A DNA stretch of 64,000 nt, taken from contig NZ_FOOU01000003.1 in the NCBI RefSeq assembly GCF_900113275.1, forward strand, positions 186,001 to 250,000, written 5' to 3'. The notes below the pieces were generated by a model. That model searched no databases and had not been told where the DNA came from. It worked only from the letters and a program-made list of their open reading frames with translations. This document shows positions 8,027 to 17,770 of this stretch, in pieces. Position 1 is the stretch's first letter, and every line of letters begins with the position of its first letter. This DNA comes from Neptunomonas qingdaonensis. GTDB taxonomy: Bacteria; Pseudomonadota; Gammaproteobacteria; Pseudomonadales; Balneatricaceae. A program made the position numbers and the translations under genes.

Positions 8027-10918
8027 ATGTCCGAGAAAGCTATTGTTCTTTCAACCACGGCGCGCAAGCAATTGCGACACTACCACAGCGCGACTCAGTT
8101 GCGTGCAGATACCTGGCACCGGCTGGAGCAATATACCAGCAAGCTAGCTGACCGCCATGCACGCAAGGCGGATATTGCCAAATTCTCCAAGGCGGTCGAA
8201 GATGCGTTTTCCATCCTCGAACCTATGGAAACCTACACTGCTTTTCCTTCACTGTCCGACTTTGAACTGTTGTGGAAACTCTATCATCGCGAAGACTACC
8301 CGGCCCTGGCCCGCGTGGTGGCGCGCATAGTACGGGCGCTGTCGAGTCACACCTACCGTCGTTATCATATTGACCTGCACGCCGAGATGAGTCAGGAGGA
8401 AGATGATAATCAGCTGTCGGATCCTACGGGTTCTCAGGTTAACGTGCGTCCCTATTTTGAGCTGCTGGTGGTCGATGATATTAATCGTGCTGAGATTGCC
8501 AGGCTGCGCCAGGGGTTGCGTGATATGCGCAGGCCTGAGGATAAGTTTATCTATGATCTGGTGGTGGTGCCCAGTTTCGAAGATGCACTCATCGCGACGC
8601 TGTTCAATCATAATATTCAGGCCTGTGTGATTCGTTACGGATTTCCGTTTCGTTCCATACATCAGTTGGATATTTTACAGCGACTACTGTCTCAGTTTGA
8701 TGACCAGGAGGCGGAGGAGCAGCCTGACTCTGATCGCGGCCCCCTGTTGGGACGGTTGATTTCGGATCTGCGTCCAGAGTTGGATCTGTATCTGGTGACC
8801 GATGTCGCAGTTGAAGAGATTGCCGGTGATGTGACCCAGTGTTTCCGCCGTATATTCTACCGTCAGGAGGATTATCTCGAACTGCATCTGAGTATTCTTC
8901 GCGGTGTCGCCTTGCGCTATGAGACTCCTTTCTTCAGTGCCCTGCGTAAATATAGCCGTCAGCCGACAGGCGTGTTTCATGCCCTGCCTATCTCCAGGGG
9001 TAAGTCGGTGACCAAGTCGCACTGGATTCGCGACATGGTCGACTTCTATGGCATAAGTATCTTCTTGGCAGAGACCTCGGCAACCTCCGGAGGTCTGGAT
9101 TCGTTATTACAGCCGCACGGCCCGATTAAAAAAGCGCAACAATTGGCCGCACGTGCATTTGGTGCCAAGCAAACATTCTTCTCGACCAATGGTACCTCGA
9201 CCTCAAACAAGATCGTGGTGCAGGCGTTGGTGCGTCCCAGGGATATCGTGCTGGTGGATCGTGATTGTCATAAATCGCATCACTACGGGATGATGTTGAG
9301 TGGCGCGCATGTCAGCTATCTGGACTCCTATCCGCTGGACGAGTACTCGATGTACGGTGCCGTGCCGCTGGAGGAGATTAAGAAGCGACTGTTGCATTTT
9401 CGCAGTATCGGTCAATTGCATCGGGTGAAGATGCTGTTGTTGACCAACTGTACCTTTGACGGCGTGGTTTATAACGTCGAACGGGTCATGGAGGAGTGTC
9501 TGGCGATTAAGCCAGACCTGATCTTCCTCTGGGATGAGGCCTGGTTTGCCTTTGCCTGCTGTACTCCGACCTATCGTATGCGTACCGCGATGGGGGCCTC
9601 CAAGCGGCTGCAGAATCGTTATCGCACTGATGAGTATCGTAAAAAGTACAAGACTTACAGTAATAAAATGGCCAAGCTTGATCCCAAAGATACCGAGGCG
9701 CTGCTCAATCTGGAGCTGATGCCTGATCCGGATCTGGTGCGTATTCGTGCCTATGCGACTCACTCTACCCATAAAACCCTGACCTCGCTGCGTCAGGGTT
9801 CGATGATGCATGTCTACGATCAGGATTTTCATAAGGTCGAGGCGGCCTTCCATGAGGCCTTCATGACCCATACGTCGACGTCGCCAAACTACCAGATATT
9901 GGCGTCTCTGGATGTGGGCCGCCGCCAGGTTGAGCTGGAAGGTTATGAGTTGGTGCAGAAGCAGTTAGAACTGGCGATGGCGTTGCGCGAGCGGGTGGCA
10001 AAAAATCCGCTACTGAATAAGTATTTCACGATTCTGCTCGCTAAGGATATGGTGCCAGCTCAGTACCGCAAGTCCGGTATCGATGCCTACTATGATCCGC
10101 AGACGGGGTGGAGAAACACCAATATGGAAGAGGCTTGGTCACAGGATGACTTTGTGGTCGATCCCAGCAGGTTGACCCTGTATGTCGGTAAGACCGGTAT
10201 TGATGGCGATACCTTCAAAAATGAATACCTGATGGATAAATACGGTATTCAGATTAACAAGACCTCAAGAAATACCGTGCTGTTCATGACCAATATCGGT
10301 ACCACACGCAGCTCGGTGGCGTATCTGATTGGTGTGCTGGTGAAGATCGCGGCTGAGATCGAAGAGAACATGGAGACGATGAGCAGCGCAGAGCGCAAGA
10401 TCCATGACAAAAAGGTTCGGGGTCTCACGCATGACTTGCCGCCGTTACCCGATTTTAGCCATTTCCATCCGGCATTCTGCCCTGATGGCAAGCCGGAATC
10501 GCTAAATGGTGATATTCGCAAGGCCTACTTCCTGGCCTACGATGAGGAGCAGTATGAATACCTGCGCATTGATGACGGCAGTATCGAGGCTGAGCAGGCG
10601 CGGGGTAGGGAGGTGGTTTCATCCAGCTTTGTTATCCCCTATCCACCAGGCTTTCCGATTTTGGTGCCGGGGCAGGTGATCAGCGCCGATATTCTGGAGT
10701 TTATGCGGGCGCTGGATGTTAAGGAGATTCACGGTTACCGCGAGGAGCTGGGTCTTAGTGTCTTTACTGAAGAGGCGATGGCGAAACTGGTCGCTAAGCC
10801 CGGGGTTGCCAGCCTGGAAGAGGAAGTTGCCAAGTTGGAGGCCAAAGTGGCTACGCTTATAGAACCTGAAGTTGTCGCGGAAGATAACCCTAAAGGAAAG
10901 GTGAGTAGCGTAAAATAA
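8027..10918 (+). CDS. Large PLP-dependent Orn/Lys/Arg decarboxylase-like protein
   Basis: A 963-residue fold-type I PLP enzyme, well above the 710-760 residues usual for inducible lysine/arginine/ornithine decarboxylases. About 110 extra N-terminal residues precede a receiver-like 'wing' segment ('YFELLVVDDINRAEI', about 144-158). The catalytic core shows 'ATSGGLDSLLQPHGPIKKAQ', 'FFSTNGTSTSNKI', the cofactor Asp in 'DLIFLWDEAWFA' and the Schiff-base lysine, Lys583, in 'HSTHKTLTSLRQGSM'. The last ~50 residues are a charged helical tail ('LEEEVAKLEAKVATL', probable coiled coil). The family decarboxylates basic amino acids to polyamines; the substrate here is not identifiable. Codons are richer in G/C at third positions than in the neighbours. 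Low-complexity intergenic DNA flanks it on both sides, which suggests acquisition next to tRNA-Val. Confidence 0.85.
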   Translation: MSEKAIVLSTTARKQLRHYHSATQLRADTWHRLEQYTSKLADRHARKADIAKFSKAVEDAFSILEPMETYTAFPSLSDFELLWKLYHREDYPALARVVARIVRALSSHTYRRYHIDLHAEMSQEEDDNQLSDPTGSQVNVRPYFELLVVDDINRAEIARLRQGLRDMRRPEDKFIYDLVVVPSFEDALIATLFNHNIQACVIRYGFPFRSIHQLDILQRLLSQFDDQEAEEQPDSDRGPLLGRLISDLRPELDLYLVTDVAVEEIAGDVTQCFRRIFYRQEDYLELHLSILRGVALRYETPFFSALRKYSRQPTGVFHALPISRGKSVTKSHWIRDMVDFYGISIFLAETSATSGGLDSLLQPHGPIKKAQQLAARAFGAKQTFFSTNGTSTSNKIVVQALVRPRDIVLVDRDCHKSHHYGMMLSGAHVSYLDSYPLDEYSMYGAVPLEEIKKRLLHFRSIGQLHRVKMLLLTNCTFDGVVYNVERVMEECLAIKPDLIFLWDEAWFAFACCTPTYRMRTAMGASKRLQNRYRTDEYRKKYKTYSNKMAKLDPKDTEALLNLELMPDPDLVRIRAYATHSTHKTLTSLRQGSMMHVYDQDFHKVEAAFHEAFMTHTSTSPNYQILASLDVGRRQVELEGYELVQKQLELAMALRERVAKNPLLNKYFTILLAKDMVPAQYRKSGIDAYYDPQTGWRNTNMEEAWSQDDFVVDPSRLTLYVGKTGIDGDTFKNEYLMDKYGIQINKTSRNTVLFMTNIGTTRSSVAYLIGVLVKIAAEIEENMETMSSAERKIHDKKVRGLTHDLPPLPDFSHFHPAFCPDGKPESLNGDIRKAYFLAYDEEQYEYLRIDDGSIEAEQARGREVVSSSFVIPYPPGFPILVPGQVISADILEFMRALDVKEIHGYREELGLSVFTEEAMAKLVAKPGVASLEEEVAKLEAKVATLIEPEVVAEDNPKGKVSSVK

Positions 10919-11483
10919 ATGTATTGTCCTTGGCTGGGTTTTAGGTCTGTTACGAGCCCGGCCGGACAAATGGACGACATGATTGCGTTAAAAAATAAAT
11001 GAGACCTTATCTTTTGTCATTAATCCGGAAGTAAGGGACGGATTGATATTGACTGGATTACATAGGGATCAATACCCTAGAGTTTGATCCTTTCACAGAA
11101 ATTTACATTCAGGGCAGGGGTTCTCACCCCTCGCCATAACAAGCTGCTAGGGGTCGGTACCCTCCGAACACCCTCATACTCTGATTGCTTTGTCGCAACC
11201 GGCACTCCAACTTTCTTCTATATCGCGGTGACTGAGATTGACTAGATAGTAGAGCTATATGGCATATTGGCCAATATCTATAGGGATTCTGTGGCGTTGT
11301 GGCTTAATCGGGGATTTCACGTATGGATTATCTTGTAGTACGAGTTAACTTGTCATATACCCTTGCAAGGAATGCGATATTATCCAAAACCTATTGTCCT
11401 AAAACGATAGCGTATTATTCTTGTGGGATCTTTTTTTAAATATAGTGGTTTGAACAGCTACTGGTGAGGCTAGCGATTTTTGT
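10919..11483. other. 565-bp intergenic region with a 14-bp palindrome
   Basis: No gene is supported here. The visible items are a weak hairpin (GGATCAA/TTGATCC, 11068-11092) and a perfect 14-bp palindrome ATATTGGCCAATAT at 11264-11277, which could be an operator for the downstream ATPase/antiporter unit. Neither can be tied to a known regulator. Confidence 0.4.
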
Positions 11484-14201
11484 ATGGATACGTTGGACGT
11501 TAAAAACTGGCATCAAATGTCTGCCGACGAAGTTGTAGGTTGCGTCCAGACGGATACGCTCAAAGGGTTGGATGCTTGCGACGTCGAGCAGAGACAGCAG
11601 GCACAGGGCTTGAATCGCTTGACGATAAAGAAGGGCAAATCCCCTCTGGTTCTATTTTTACTGCAGTTTAATCAACCGCTCGTCATTATCTTGCTCGCCG
11701 CCACCTTGATTACGTTTGCATTAAAAGAGTGGGTCGATAGCGGGGTGATCTTCGCTGTGGTGTTGGTCAATGCCATTATTGGCTTTACCCAAGAGTTAAA
11801 AGCGATAAAGGCAATAGAGGCGTTATCGCGCGGCATGGAAGGGACCGCAACGGTTATTCGCTCCGGGAAAAAGCAGATCGTTTCAGTTGCCGATCTAGTG
11901 TTGGGTGATCTCGTTCTTTTACAATCAGGTGACAAAGTACCTGCTGATGTGCGTTTACTTCGTGTGCGTGAGTTGCAAGTGGATGAATCGGCTTTAACCG
12001 GTGAATCGGTTGCTGTGCAGAAGAATAGTCAACAGTTAACCCACGATAGCCAGTTAGCCGATCGTAAAAATATGGGGTACTCCTCCACATTGGTCACCTA
12101 TGGCACAGCTGTTGGTGTCGTTGTTGCGACGGGTGACCGTACGGAGATAGGGCGAATTAATGCGTTAATCGCAGGCGCGGATGCATTAGCTACGCCGTTG
12201 ACACGAAAAATTGCCAGTTTTAGCGCAGTCTTGTTGTGGGTCATTCTCGGTTTGGCTGGATTAACGGTTCTGGCGGGTTTAATGCACGGTGAGTCGTTGT
12301 TAAATGCCTTCATGGCTGCCGTTGCTTTGGCTGTGGGCGCTATTCCTGAAGGACTTCCTGCTGCAATGACGATCATGTTGGCAATCGGTGTCAGCAAGAT
12401 GGCTCAGCGTCACGCAATTATTCGTAAAATGCCTGCAGTTGAAACCCTCGGTAGCACAACCGTTATCTGTTCCGACAAAACAGGCACTCTGACTCAAAAC
12501 CAAATGACGGTGCAGCGCATCTTTGCCGGTCATGAGTTGTTTGATCTGACAGGTGTTGGTTACGCGCCGGAAGGTTCTATTCAGCAAAATGCAATAAGCG
12601 TTGAACTTGCCACAAAAAATGCGCTTGTAGAGTGTTTAAAAGCAGGCTTGCTGTGTAATGATTCCCGCTTGGTTTATACCGGGACAGGCTGGAATATAGA
12701 AGGCGACCCGACTGAAGTTGCTTTACTTACAGCGGCGTTAAAGGCAGCTCTTGAAAGAGATGCGCTTGAGCAGCAACTACCGCGTATCGATACCCTGCCA
12801 TTTGAATCACAACATCAATATATGGCAACGTTACACACCGATGCAGAGCATGAATCATTGATCTATATGAAGGGCTCGGTGGAGCGCGTGTTGGCATGCT
12901 GTGACCAGCATTATCTCGATGAAACCCAGAGTTGTCAGATCGATCGGGCTGTTCTTGAGCAGACCGCTCATCAACTGGCTGCAAATGGCTTGCGTGTTTT
13001 AGCGTTTGCGCGCAAACGTGTCAGTTCCCAACAAACAAGGGTATCGCATGAGGATATTGCCCACGGGATGTCATTCGTTGGCTTGCAAGCGATGATGGAT
13101 CCACCCAGGCCGGAAGCGATCTCTGCGGTATTAGCCTGCCAACGCGCAGGTATCCAGGTGAAAATGATTACAGGCGATCATGTGGGTACTGCTGCTGCCA
13201 TCGCGCATCAAATAGGTCTGAAAAGTGTAGCATCTCAGGAGTCTAATTTTGCCATCAGTGGTCACCGTCTTGCCGAGATGGATGATCAACAGATGATCCA
13301 GGCGGTAGGTCAGACAGCGGTTTTTGCGCGTGTCTCCCCTGAGCAAAAATTACGGTTAGTCAAAGCACTGCAAAGTCGTGGTGAAATTGTTGCGATGACC
13401 GGTGATGGTGTCAATGATGCGCCGGCGCTTAAACAAGCCAATATTGGCGTTGCTATGGGAGTAGGTGGCACAGAGGTTGCCAAGGAGGCCGCTGATATGA
13501 TTCTTACGGATGATAATTTTTCGACGATCGAAGCGGCAGTCGAAGAGGGGCGCGCCGTTTTTGATAACTTAGTTAAATTTATCGTATGGACTATCCCGAC
13601 CAATATTGCTGAGGGCATTATTATTCTTCTCGCCGTCATGTTGGGTATTGTTCTTCCAATCACACCGGTGCAAATCCTTTGGATTAACATGACCACAGCA
13701 CTTTTTTTGGGAATGACGTTAATCTTTGAAGCAAAAGAGCCGGGTATTATGGAACGCCCGCCCAGAGACCCAAAAAAATCAGTTCTGCCACGTAACATGC
13801 TGGTGAGTGTCGGATTGGTAAGTTTGACTCTGGTCGCATGCGCATTTGCCTTATTTGAATGGGCATTGTATCAAGGGCAATCGCTCGAAGTCGCACGGAC
13901 TATGGCGATTAATGCGCTGGTGTTCGGTGAGATTTTTTATCTTTTTAACTGTCGATCCCTACGTTATTCAATGCTGTCGCTTGGGTTTTTCAGCAATCGA
14001 TGGCTCATTTTTGGTGTGTTGCTGATGGTGCTTTTCCAACTGTTGTTGTCATACTCATCCATCATGAACCAGTTGTTTGGCACGGCTCCTTTAGCGCTAA
14101 CTGATTGGCTGCACATTTTAGCGGCTGGTTTTACTGTCTATGCCATCACAGGCAGTGAAAAACGCTTGCGATGCTATTTTGAAAGCAGGGCAATCGCATG
14201 A
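11484..14201 (+). CDS. P-type (P2 class) cation-transporting ATPase
   Basis: A 905-residue ATP-driven cation pump of the P2 group (SERCA/PMR1-like and bacterial CtpF-like). An N-terminal cation ATPase domain (about 5-75) is followed by the actuator motif 'TGES' (about 173), the M4 ion-site motif 'PEGLP' (about 288), the phosphorylated Asp331 in 'CSDKTGTLT', the nucleotide-binding 'KGSVERV' and the hinge 'TGDGVNDAPALK'. A C-terminal block of four to six membrane helices follows. The P-E-G-L-P site fits Ca2+ or another di- or monovalent cation rather than heavy metals, and no CxxC metal-binding domain is present. It overlaps the downstream antiporter gene by 4 nt (ATGA), so the two are translationally coupled and probably work in the same ion-homeostasis task. 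Confidence 0.9.
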   Translation: MDTLDVKNWHQMSADEVVGCVQTDTLKGLDACDVEQRQQAQGLNRLTIKKGKSPLVLFLLQFNQPLVIILLAATLITFALKEWVDSGVIFAVVLVNAIIGFTQELKAIKAIEALSRGMEGTATVIRSGKKQIVSVADLVLGDLVLLQSGDKVPADVRLLRVRELQVDESALTGESVAVQKNSQQLTHDSQLADRKNMGYSSTLVTYGTAVGVVVATGDRTEIGRINALIAGADALATPLTRKIASFSAVLLWVILGLAGLTVLAGLMHGESLLNAFMAAVALAVGAIPEGLPAAMTIMLAIGVSKMAQRHAIIRKMPAVETLGSTTVICSDKTGTLTQNQMTVQRIFAGHELFDLTGVGYAPEGSIQQNAISVELATKNALVECLKAGLLCNDSRLVYTGTGWNIEGDPTEVALLTAALKAALERDALEQQLPRIDTLPFESQHQYMATLHTDAEHESLIYMKGSVERVLACCDQHYLDETQSCQIDRAVLEQTAHQLAANGLRVLAFARKRVSSQQTRVSHEDIAHGMSFVGLQAMMDPPRPEAISAVLACQRAGIQVKMITGDHVGTAAAIAHQIGLKSVASQESNFAISGHRLAEMDDQQMIQAVGQTAVFARVSPEQKLRLVKALQSRGEIVAMTGDGVNDAPALKQANIGVAMGVGGTEVAKEAADMILTDDNFSTIEAAVEEGRAVFDNLVKFIVWTIPTNIAEGIIILLAVMLGIVLPITPVQILWINMTTALFLGMTLIFEAKEPGIMERPPRDPKKSVLPRNMLVSVGLVSLTLVACAFALFEWALYQGQSLEVARTMAINALVFGEIFYLFNCRSLRYSMLSLGFFSNRWLIFGVLLMVLFQLLLSYSSIMNQLFGTAPLALTDWLHILAAGFTVYAITGSEKRLRCYFESRAIA

Positions 14202-15883
14202 GCCACCTTCCTGATATATTTACGCAAGTCGCAGTACTTCTGTTTCTTGCTGCTTGTATAGGTGCGCTGGGAATACGCATGAAGCAACCACTCATTGTTG
14301 CTTATATTGCTGTGGGCATTATCGCAGGGCCTTCTGTGCTCTCGTTGGTCAGTGTAAATGATCAGGTCGATCTGCTCTCTAAATTAGGTATTACCCTGCT
14401 GTTGTTTATTGTGGGACTCAAGCTTGATCTTCACATTATCCGCACTATGGGGCCGGTGGCGCTTGCAACCGGTTTGGGGCAAGTCATCTTTACGAGTGTT
14501 GTAGGGTATTTTATTGCCGTTTCATTAGGGATGCCCCCCATCTCTGCGCTCTATGTGGCTGTTGCATTAACATTTTCCAGCACGATCATTATTGTCAAAT
14601 TGCTATCTGATAAAAAAGAGGTCGATTCACTGCATGGCCGTATTGCCTTAGGCTTTTTGATCGTACAGGACCTTGTGGTCGTATTTGTCATGATCGGCCT
14701 TAATACCTTAAGCAGTAGCACTGATCAGTCCTCTGCATTTTTAACCACCTTAACTGTTTTGGCGAAGGGGTTAGGTTTCTTGGTGATTATCGTATTGATT
14801 GCGCGTTATGTTTTCCCGCGCCTTTTACGTCTTATGTCTCAATCAAAAGAGCTATTAGTGATGTTCGCTATTGCGTGGGCCGTTATGTTGGCGATGCTGG
14901 GTGATTCACTTGGGTTCAGTAAAGAGGTAGGTGCATTTGTAGCGGGCGTGTCACTTGCCTCTACGCCTTATCGTGATGCGTTAGGTGCGCGTTTAGTCAG
15001 TCTGCGTGATTTTCTACTGGTGTTTTTCTTTATCGATCTCGGTGCGCGTTTAGATTTGAGCCTATTAGGCTCTCAAGTTGGCGATGCTGTAATTTTCTCC
15101 TTATTTGTGCTGATCGGTAATCCGTTGATTGTTATGGTTATTATGGGTGTTCTCGGGTATAGAAAGCGTACAGGGTTCCTTGCAGGTTTAACCGTTGCAC
15201 AGATCAGTGAGTTCTCATTAATTTTGGCTGCGCTGGGGTTAAGCTTAGGGCATATCTCAGCTGAAACGATGGGGCTGATTACACTGGTTGGCTTGATTAC
15301 AATCAGTGCTTCAACTTACATGATTATCTTTTCTTATCCATTGTACGAGCGACTGGCGCCTTGGCTGGGTATCTTTGAGCGAAATAATCCGTTCCGTGAA
15401 GTAAGTCAGGTCGATGTCGCTGACGACGGTGTTGAGGATATTATTCTCTTTGGGTCCGGACGCTATGGGGCGGGGATTGCGAGCACGTTGCGTCAGCAAG
15501 GGTGCCGTGTTTTTATCATTGATTACAACCCTGAATTGGTTCATAAAGGCGACCAGATGGGCTTTCCTATCATCTATGGCGATGCAGAGGATCCTGAATT
15601 TTTAACCTCCTTACCGCTGGCTAGTGCAAGTTGGGTTGTATGCACTGTGCGTGATGAACACGTGAGTCGTGCATTGGTCCATGCGTTGCGTGACAATAGT
15701 TATGCAGGACGTATTGCTGTGACAGCGCACGATCCCATAGAAGCAAAAAGATTAAGTTCAGCCGGCGCTGACTTAGTGCTAGTGCCTTTTGCCGATGCAG
15801 CGGTTGAAGCGGCCGCCCGAATATTAGAGAAAACCGATCAGCCTGCAGTTCGTGAAGTTCTTTATCAAGAAGAACAGAAATGA
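14198..15883 (+). CDS. CPA2-family cation:proton antiporter with RCK_N domain
   Basis: A 561-residue protein. About twelve membrane helices (residues ~8-385) form an Na+/H+-exchanger fold of the KefB/YbaL kind; family-typical stretches are 'TLLLFIVGLKLDL' and 'GAFVAGVSLA'. A cytosolic TrkA-N/RCK domain (about 405-530) begins with the Rossmann motif 'IILFGSGRYGAGIASTL', followed by 'DYNPE' and 'YGDAEDPEFL'. It should exchange K+ or Na+ for protons under nucleotide or redox control. The start codon overlaps the stop of the P-type ATPase gene. An IS110 transposase scrap begins directly after its stop. Confidence 0.9.
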   Translation: MSHLPDIFTQVAVLLFLAACIGALGIRMKQPLIVAYIAVGIIAGPSVLSLVSVNDQVDLLSKLGITLLLFIVGLKLDLHIIRTMGPVALATGLGQVIFTSVVGYFIAVSLGMPPISALYVAVALTFSSTIIIVKLLSDKKEVDSLHGRIALGFLIVQDLVVVFVMIGLNTLSSSTDQSSAFLTTLTVLAKGLGFLVIIVLIARYVFPRLLRLMSQSKELLVMFAIAWAVMLAMLGDSLGFSKEVGAFVAGVSLASTPYRDALGARLVSLRDFLLVFFFIDLGARLDLSLLGSQVGDAVIFSLFVLIGNPLIVMVIMGVLGYRKRTGFLAGLTVAQISEFSLILAALGLSLGHISAETMGLITLVGLITISASTYMIIFSYPLYERLAPWLGIFERNNPFREVSQVDVADDGVEDIILFGSGRYGAGIASTLRQQGCRVFIIDYNPELVHKGDQMGFPIIYGDAEDPEFLTSLPLASASWVVCTVRDEHVSRALVHALRDNSYAGRIAVTAHDPIEAKRLSSAGADLVLVPFADAAVEAAARILEKTDQPAVREVLYQEEQK

Positions 15884-16040
15884 TACGAATGATGCCGAGG
15901 CGATAGAAGAAGCCGCAAGCAGACCCTCATTGTACTTCGTACCCATCAAACAGGCTGAGCAGCAAGAAATACAATCCATACATAGAGTTCGTATTCGAAG
16001 CGTGAAAAATAGAACGGCATTCATTCACTATAAAACATAA
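15873..16040 (+). pseudogene. IS110-family transposase fragment
   Basis: About 55 codons read 'NDTNDAEAIEEAASRPS', 'FVPIKQAEQQEIQSIHRVR' and 'VKNRTAFIHYKT'. This is the conserved N-terminal block of IS110-type DEDD transposases (family pattern: D-x-x-DAEAI-x-EA...RPS...FVP-K...QQ-x-x...HR-R...R-RTA). The start and the C-terminal two thirds are missing, and the first codons overlap the antiporter's 3' end in another frame. It is a decayed remnant, not a functional gene. Confidence 0.7.
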
Positions 16041-16220
16041 ACAACGACTGTGGGTGCTGGTTAAAGTGCCAAAGTCCGCCTCGGATGAATCTGTTTCCAG
16101 AGAACCGGGCATACGCAACATTGAGTTGACACCAACATATTTCCACAGCGGCAAGTCCTGATATTTATAGCAGGCCGCGGCGTTGATGAATGGGTAAGTG
16201 TATCCAGTATCAAGGTTCAC
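15927..16220 (-). CDS. Unidentified small reading frame, possibly a gene fragment
   Basis: A 97-codon minus-strand frame whose GTG start overlaps the rhodanese stop (GTGA). The first ~57 residues ('NAAACYKYQDLPLWKYVGVN', 'SMLRMPGSL') look protein-like, but I do not recognise the family. The last ~40 codons are antisense to the IS110 scrap and are surely not original. It may be the truncated start or middle of a gene once co-transcribed with the rhodanese. No function is assigned. Confidence 0.25.
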   Translation of the reverse strand: MNLDTGYTYPFINAAACYKYQDLPLWKYVGVNSMLRMPGSLETDSSEADFGTLTSTHSRCLCFIVNECRSIFHASNTNSMYGLYFLLLSLFDGYEVQ

Positions 16221-16597
16221 CCAAAATCAGGCAGGCTTGGCACAATAATGGGTTTATTTGCCTCTTGCCAGGCATCAAAACCTCCGGCGATAGACGTGAC
16301 ATTAAGATACCCCATCTCCTTCAGGCTTTGCGCAGAGAGGGCAGAGCGACCGCTGTTTTTACAAAAAAGCACTATGTTAAGGTCGCGTCGATTCAAGGCT
16401 TCATCGTTACTCAAGCGGAATTCGAGCAGACCTCGGGGAATATTAATCGCGCCTGGGATATGCCCTGAATAATATTCATCTGATTCCCGGACGTCGATCA
16501 GCACATCGGCTTGTTTAATCACAGTATCAGCCTCTTCGACAGAGACTTCATGAATTAATTGTTTAGCGGAAGCGACTAAATCAAGAGCGGTTTTCAT
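16217..16597 (-). CDS. Rhodanese-like sulfurtransferase domain protein
   Basis: A 126-residue single-domain rhodanese. It carries sulfane sulfur on the active-site cysteine in 'LFCKNSGRSALSAQSL'; the CxxxxR loop 'CKNSGR' is intact. Other family marks are 'LIDVRESDEYYSGHIPGAIN' and 'GGFDAWQ'. There is no signal peptide, so it is cytoplasmic. The ATG at 16597 is chosen because AAAGGA lies 8 nt upstream, while an earlier in-frame ATG lacks one. The physiological sulfur acceptor is unknown. To its left lies only decayed DNA, so any original operon partner is lost. Confidence 0.85.
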   Translation of the reverse strand: MKTALDLVASAKQLIHEVSVEEADTVIKQADVLIDVRESDEYYSGHIPGAINIPRGLLEFRLSNDEALNRRDLNIVLFCKNSGRSALSAQSLKEMGYLNVTSIAGGFDAWQEANKPIIVPSLPDFG

Positions 16598-16954
16598 AAT
16601 AATGTCCTTTATCTGATGCTGCATGACGGATTCTTGTCTGATGAGTACTAGTGTCGTTTAGTGTTGCGGCAGGATCAAGTGCCGCAACGAGTCTGCTCGT
16701 TGGATGAAGCAGGTAATAAGAGCGGATAAGCAAGTCGGAGCCCATCATCTCTATGAGTTGAGGGGCTCGATGTCGTTTTTTTATATTTATTGTCTATTTT
16801 ATTGGTTCTATTACGTAATCTATTCACTTTTGCAGGCTTTGAAGTCTGTCCAGGTGTAACGAACGAGCGGGATGGAATGAACGGAGGCGTTTAATTGCTG
16901 AGCAGGCTTAGGGTTGCTCGTGCTTGTTATTGCTAATAAAAATAAGGTGTGGCG
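16598..16954. other. Intergenic region with hairpins and a repeated regulatory motif
   Basis: No gene is seen. It holds a perfect 9-bp hairpin (GTTGCGGCA/TGCCGCAAC, 16663-16688) and a small hairpin just after it. It also holds the left copy of the ATTACGTAAT-containing motif (separate entry). On the minus strand this region separates the end of the xylB remnant from the rhodanese gene. Confidence 0.5.
16797..16819. promoter_or_regulatory. Repeated operator-like motif, left copy
   Basis: A 23-bp stretch matching the zwf/hexR intergenic motif at 19744-19766 at 21 of 23 positions. It contains the perfect palindrome ATTACGTAAT. A second near-identical copy close to a sugar-metabolism regulator suggests a binding site for that regulator; this is inference. 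Confidence 0.45.
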
Positions 16955-17770
16955 TTACAGTGCAGGTTGTTGATAGTGATGCTGTAGGGCTTCATTATAT
17001 CGTTCGAAAAGCGCTTCATAATGCTGCACACCTCTGTGATCGGGTTCCACACGACTGCGGGGGTCGATGGCTACAAGCTGGCTGCACAGGGTGCTGAGTG
17101 AAGTTTCTTTGCCTTGCCAACCTGAATGGCACCAGGCTGCCTGAATGGCCCCGCCAAGCGCAGCAGCCTCTCCAATGGTGGGGCATTCTACCGGCGTATT
17201 CATCATGTCAGCTGCAATTTGTCGCCATTGACTGCTTTTCGCGCCACCGCCTATTAATCGGATTGATGCGCTGTCCAGTCCTGAGCCACGAAGTAATTCC
17301 AATCCGTAGCGCAATCCTAAGGTGGTGCCTTCAACCGCTGCTCGGCACAGGTGAGCGGCTGTCAGGTTTTGCATATTGATACCCAGTAGCATACCACTTG
17401 CTTCAGGCAGTGATGGTGTGCGCTCACCATTTAAGAAGGGCATCAATAGCAGGCCATCAGAACCGGCCGCAATGGACGTCAGATGTTGATTGAATGTGGG
17501 GATATCCAATTCAAATAATTGTTGTACGGCGCTGCTGATATTAGTCATATTCATCGTGCAGATTAGCGGTAACCAGCCGCCACTGGATGAGCAAAAAGGT
17601 GCTAACCCATTGTTCTCAGAAATTATTGGCTGGTCGGCTGCGGCATATAAAGTGCCAGAGGTCCCCAGGCTCATGGTAACTTGACCTGGTGCAATGTTAC
17701 CGGTTCCGATTGCACCCATCATGTTGTCGCCACCACCACTGGATACTAATACGTGTGGGTTCAGGCCTAG
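16955..17770 (-). pseudogene. xylB: Xylulokinase, C-terminal half (5' end lost at an IS element)
   Basis: The remaining ~271 codons are an uninterrupted FGGY-kinase C-terminal domain: 'SGGGDNMMGAIGTG' at the domain start, 'LGTSGTLYA', 'FLNGERTP' and the ATP-site 'LIGGGAKSSQWRQI'. Xylulokinase phosphorylates D-xylulose with ATP. The N-terminal domain with the catalytic Asp is missing: the frame begins exactly at the CTAG flanking the IS5-family element, so the gene must be non-functional. The decay is recent, because no stop codon or frameshift has accumulated. A close relative (another FGGY sugar kinase) is possible, but the motif spelling fits xylulokinase best. Confidence 0.85.

Noticed and set aside
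8249-9871. Long antisense frames inside the decarboxylase-like gene
   Set aside because: They mirror the coding strand's codon bias and have no recognisable domain or ribosome binding site.
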